A DNA stretch of 64,000 bases, from assembly GCF_900156045.1 (NCBI RefSeq), contig NZ_FTMX01000009.1, positions 92,263-156,262 of the forward strand. Direction: 5' to 3'. The notes beneath the pieces are model-generated. The model was not told the origin of the DNA. It saw only the letters and a list, made by a program, of their open reading frames with translations, and did not search any database. The stretch is from Peribacillus simplex (GTDB lineage: Bacteria > Bacillota > Bacilli > Bacillales > DSM-1321). Positions within the stretch are counted from its first letter, which is position 1, and the number at the start of each line of letters is the position of its first letter. The translations under genes were made by a program, and so were the position numbers. Positions 63,183 to 64,000 of this stretch are shown here, one piece after another.

Positions 63183-63345
63183 TTCTTAGGTGTTTAAATT
63201 ACAATTTTAAAGTTAAACTCCATTTTGTTCCAAAGATAATTAAAACGGTTTTTAATTCTGGCGTACGTTTTACTTGCTTCCGTCATAGTCTATTTTTTTA
63301 CAACATAGAGTATATTTCTTCTTATGCGAGAAATGATAAATCTGA

Positions 63346-64000
63346 GAGAAGGGTGGGGCGGTTCATATTTTTTTCTCCGGTTTATTTAAATGGAAACGTT
63401 ATTCAAAATACCAGCAAACAAACCAAAATGTTTATTCAGAAAAACTTAGTTCGATAGATCATTATCCGCTGTATCCTGATTTATCGATGAATATACAAGT
63501 ACTTCAGCAGATGTTTCACCATGCTCCGGATTTGGTGATTCGCCACTTCGAATTCGCCGGAATGGGAACAAAGGCAGCTTTAGTATACGTAGATGGTTTA
63601 ACAGATAAAAATTCAATAAGCAATAACGTTCTGAGTGCCGTGATGCAATCCTCTTTCGACCCAAAGAAGGGATTGCCTACCACTGTAGGGGATGTTGAAC
63701 ACGTCCATTCATGGAAATCCATTGAAAATGCACTTTTTGCAGGTGACAGCGCCTTATTCATCAAGGGGAAACTAAAGCGTTTCTTTTGGATACAAAAGGC
63801 TGGCCTCAAAGAGCGATTGAAGATCCGAAGTTAGAAACATCACTGAAAGGTGCCCACCAGGGATTTGTAGAGACCGGAAGTCAGAATGTAGCAATGTTGC
63901 GAAGGTATATTCCTAACCGAGAATTGATCATAAAGGAACTTACAGTCGGTGTTCGCGGAAAGTCAAAGGTCTTTATCGTTTATTTGGGAGATGTTGCTAG
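63346..64000 (+). pseudogene. gerA-like: Spore germinant receptor A subunit, frameshifted and cut by the window end
   Basis: Open frame from about 63346 (no good start codon visible; first in-frame ATG 63487) with SGLFKWKRYSKYQQTNQNVY, FHHAPDLVIRHFEFAGMGTK, AALVYVDGLTDKNSISNNVL. At about 63765 one base appears lost in a GGGG run: the frame ends as KRFFWIQKAGLKERLKIRS, while the correct family sequence continues in the next frame as ALLLDTKGWPQRAIEDPKLE, then SLKGAHQGFVETGSQNVAML and ELIIKELTVGVRGKSKVFIV up to the window edge. Could be a real pseudogene or a sequencing error. Confidence 0.85.

Overview
The window comes from a low-GC, endospore-forming Bacillaceae chromosome (a Bacillus, Neobacillus or Peribacillus type of organism; I cannot fix the genus). 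The evidence is three gerA-type germination loci, an alpha/beta small acid-soluble spore protein, a CwlJ-type cortex hydrolase, a Kin-type PAS histidine kinase, Bacillus-style Tat, Ktr and KimA systems, strong AGGAGG ribosome binding sites and CcpA-like cre boxes. I saw no rRNA, tRNA or CRISPR.

Layout. 0-4.1 kb: a gerABC germinant receptor operon plus a small membrane protein. 4.2-11 kb: a flavin-dependent oxidation module (flavin reductase, aromatic-acid MFS carrier, luciferase-like monooxygenase, a RibR-type flavokinase and its regulatory domain as two genes, IclR regulator). It lies between two same-orientation IS6-family relics, with a decayed retron-like reverse transcriptase inside. 11-18 kb: a candidate structured RNA, then TetR, NCS1 permease, DUF917 and hydantoinase A genes (hydantoin or purine-ring type catabolism), and a dead solute-binding protein. 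18-21 kb: a tatC, tatA, tiny Tat-signal protein and Tat-exported phosphoesterase operon. 21-28 kb: small genes, a DeoR regulator, CwlJ, an orphan gerA and mobile-element debris. 28-39 kb: two sugar-acid or amino-acid type catabolic modules (LacI, dead ribokinase, DHDPS-family lyase, MFS carrier and 2-hydroxyacid dehydrogenase; then a winged-helix regulator divergent from an MFS carrier and M20 amidohydrolase). 39-41 kb: histidine kinase. 41.6-48.2 kb: a GntR-controlled acid-sugar pathway (dehydrogenase, DUF1537 kinase, class II aldolase, GntP permease, and a truncated TIM-barrel isomerase that appears to share its operators). 48-64 kb: chromosomal-looking genes (Nudix, GNAT, SASP, KtrCD and c-di-AMP riboswitch-KimA potassium uptake, XRE/DUF2178, TetR/aldo-keto reductase, glutamate-synthase-like protein, YqjF), then an IS110 relic and a frameshifted gerA that runs off the end.

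How it fits together. The window alternates between catabolic modules (5-17 and 28-48 kb) and segments carrying a dispersed repeat (a GGGGCAGGTTAG-type motif, about 15 copies, seen only at 22-28 and 48-62 kb). Recombinase or IS fragments (IS6, resolvase, IS110) sit at or near the joints, as expected from gain, rearrangement and decay of catabolic cargo. Five cre-like boxes lie near these modules, suggesting shared carbon catabolite control. The most interesting observations are the two-gene RibR arrangement beside a flavin monooxygenase, the retron RT fossil, the tiny Tat-signal protein in a dedicated Tat operon, the candidate RNA near 12 kb, the free-standing ThrRS anticodon-binding domain and the preserved IS110 left end, which may encode a bridge RNA. 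Family assignments rest on motif recognition from memory; no searches were run.
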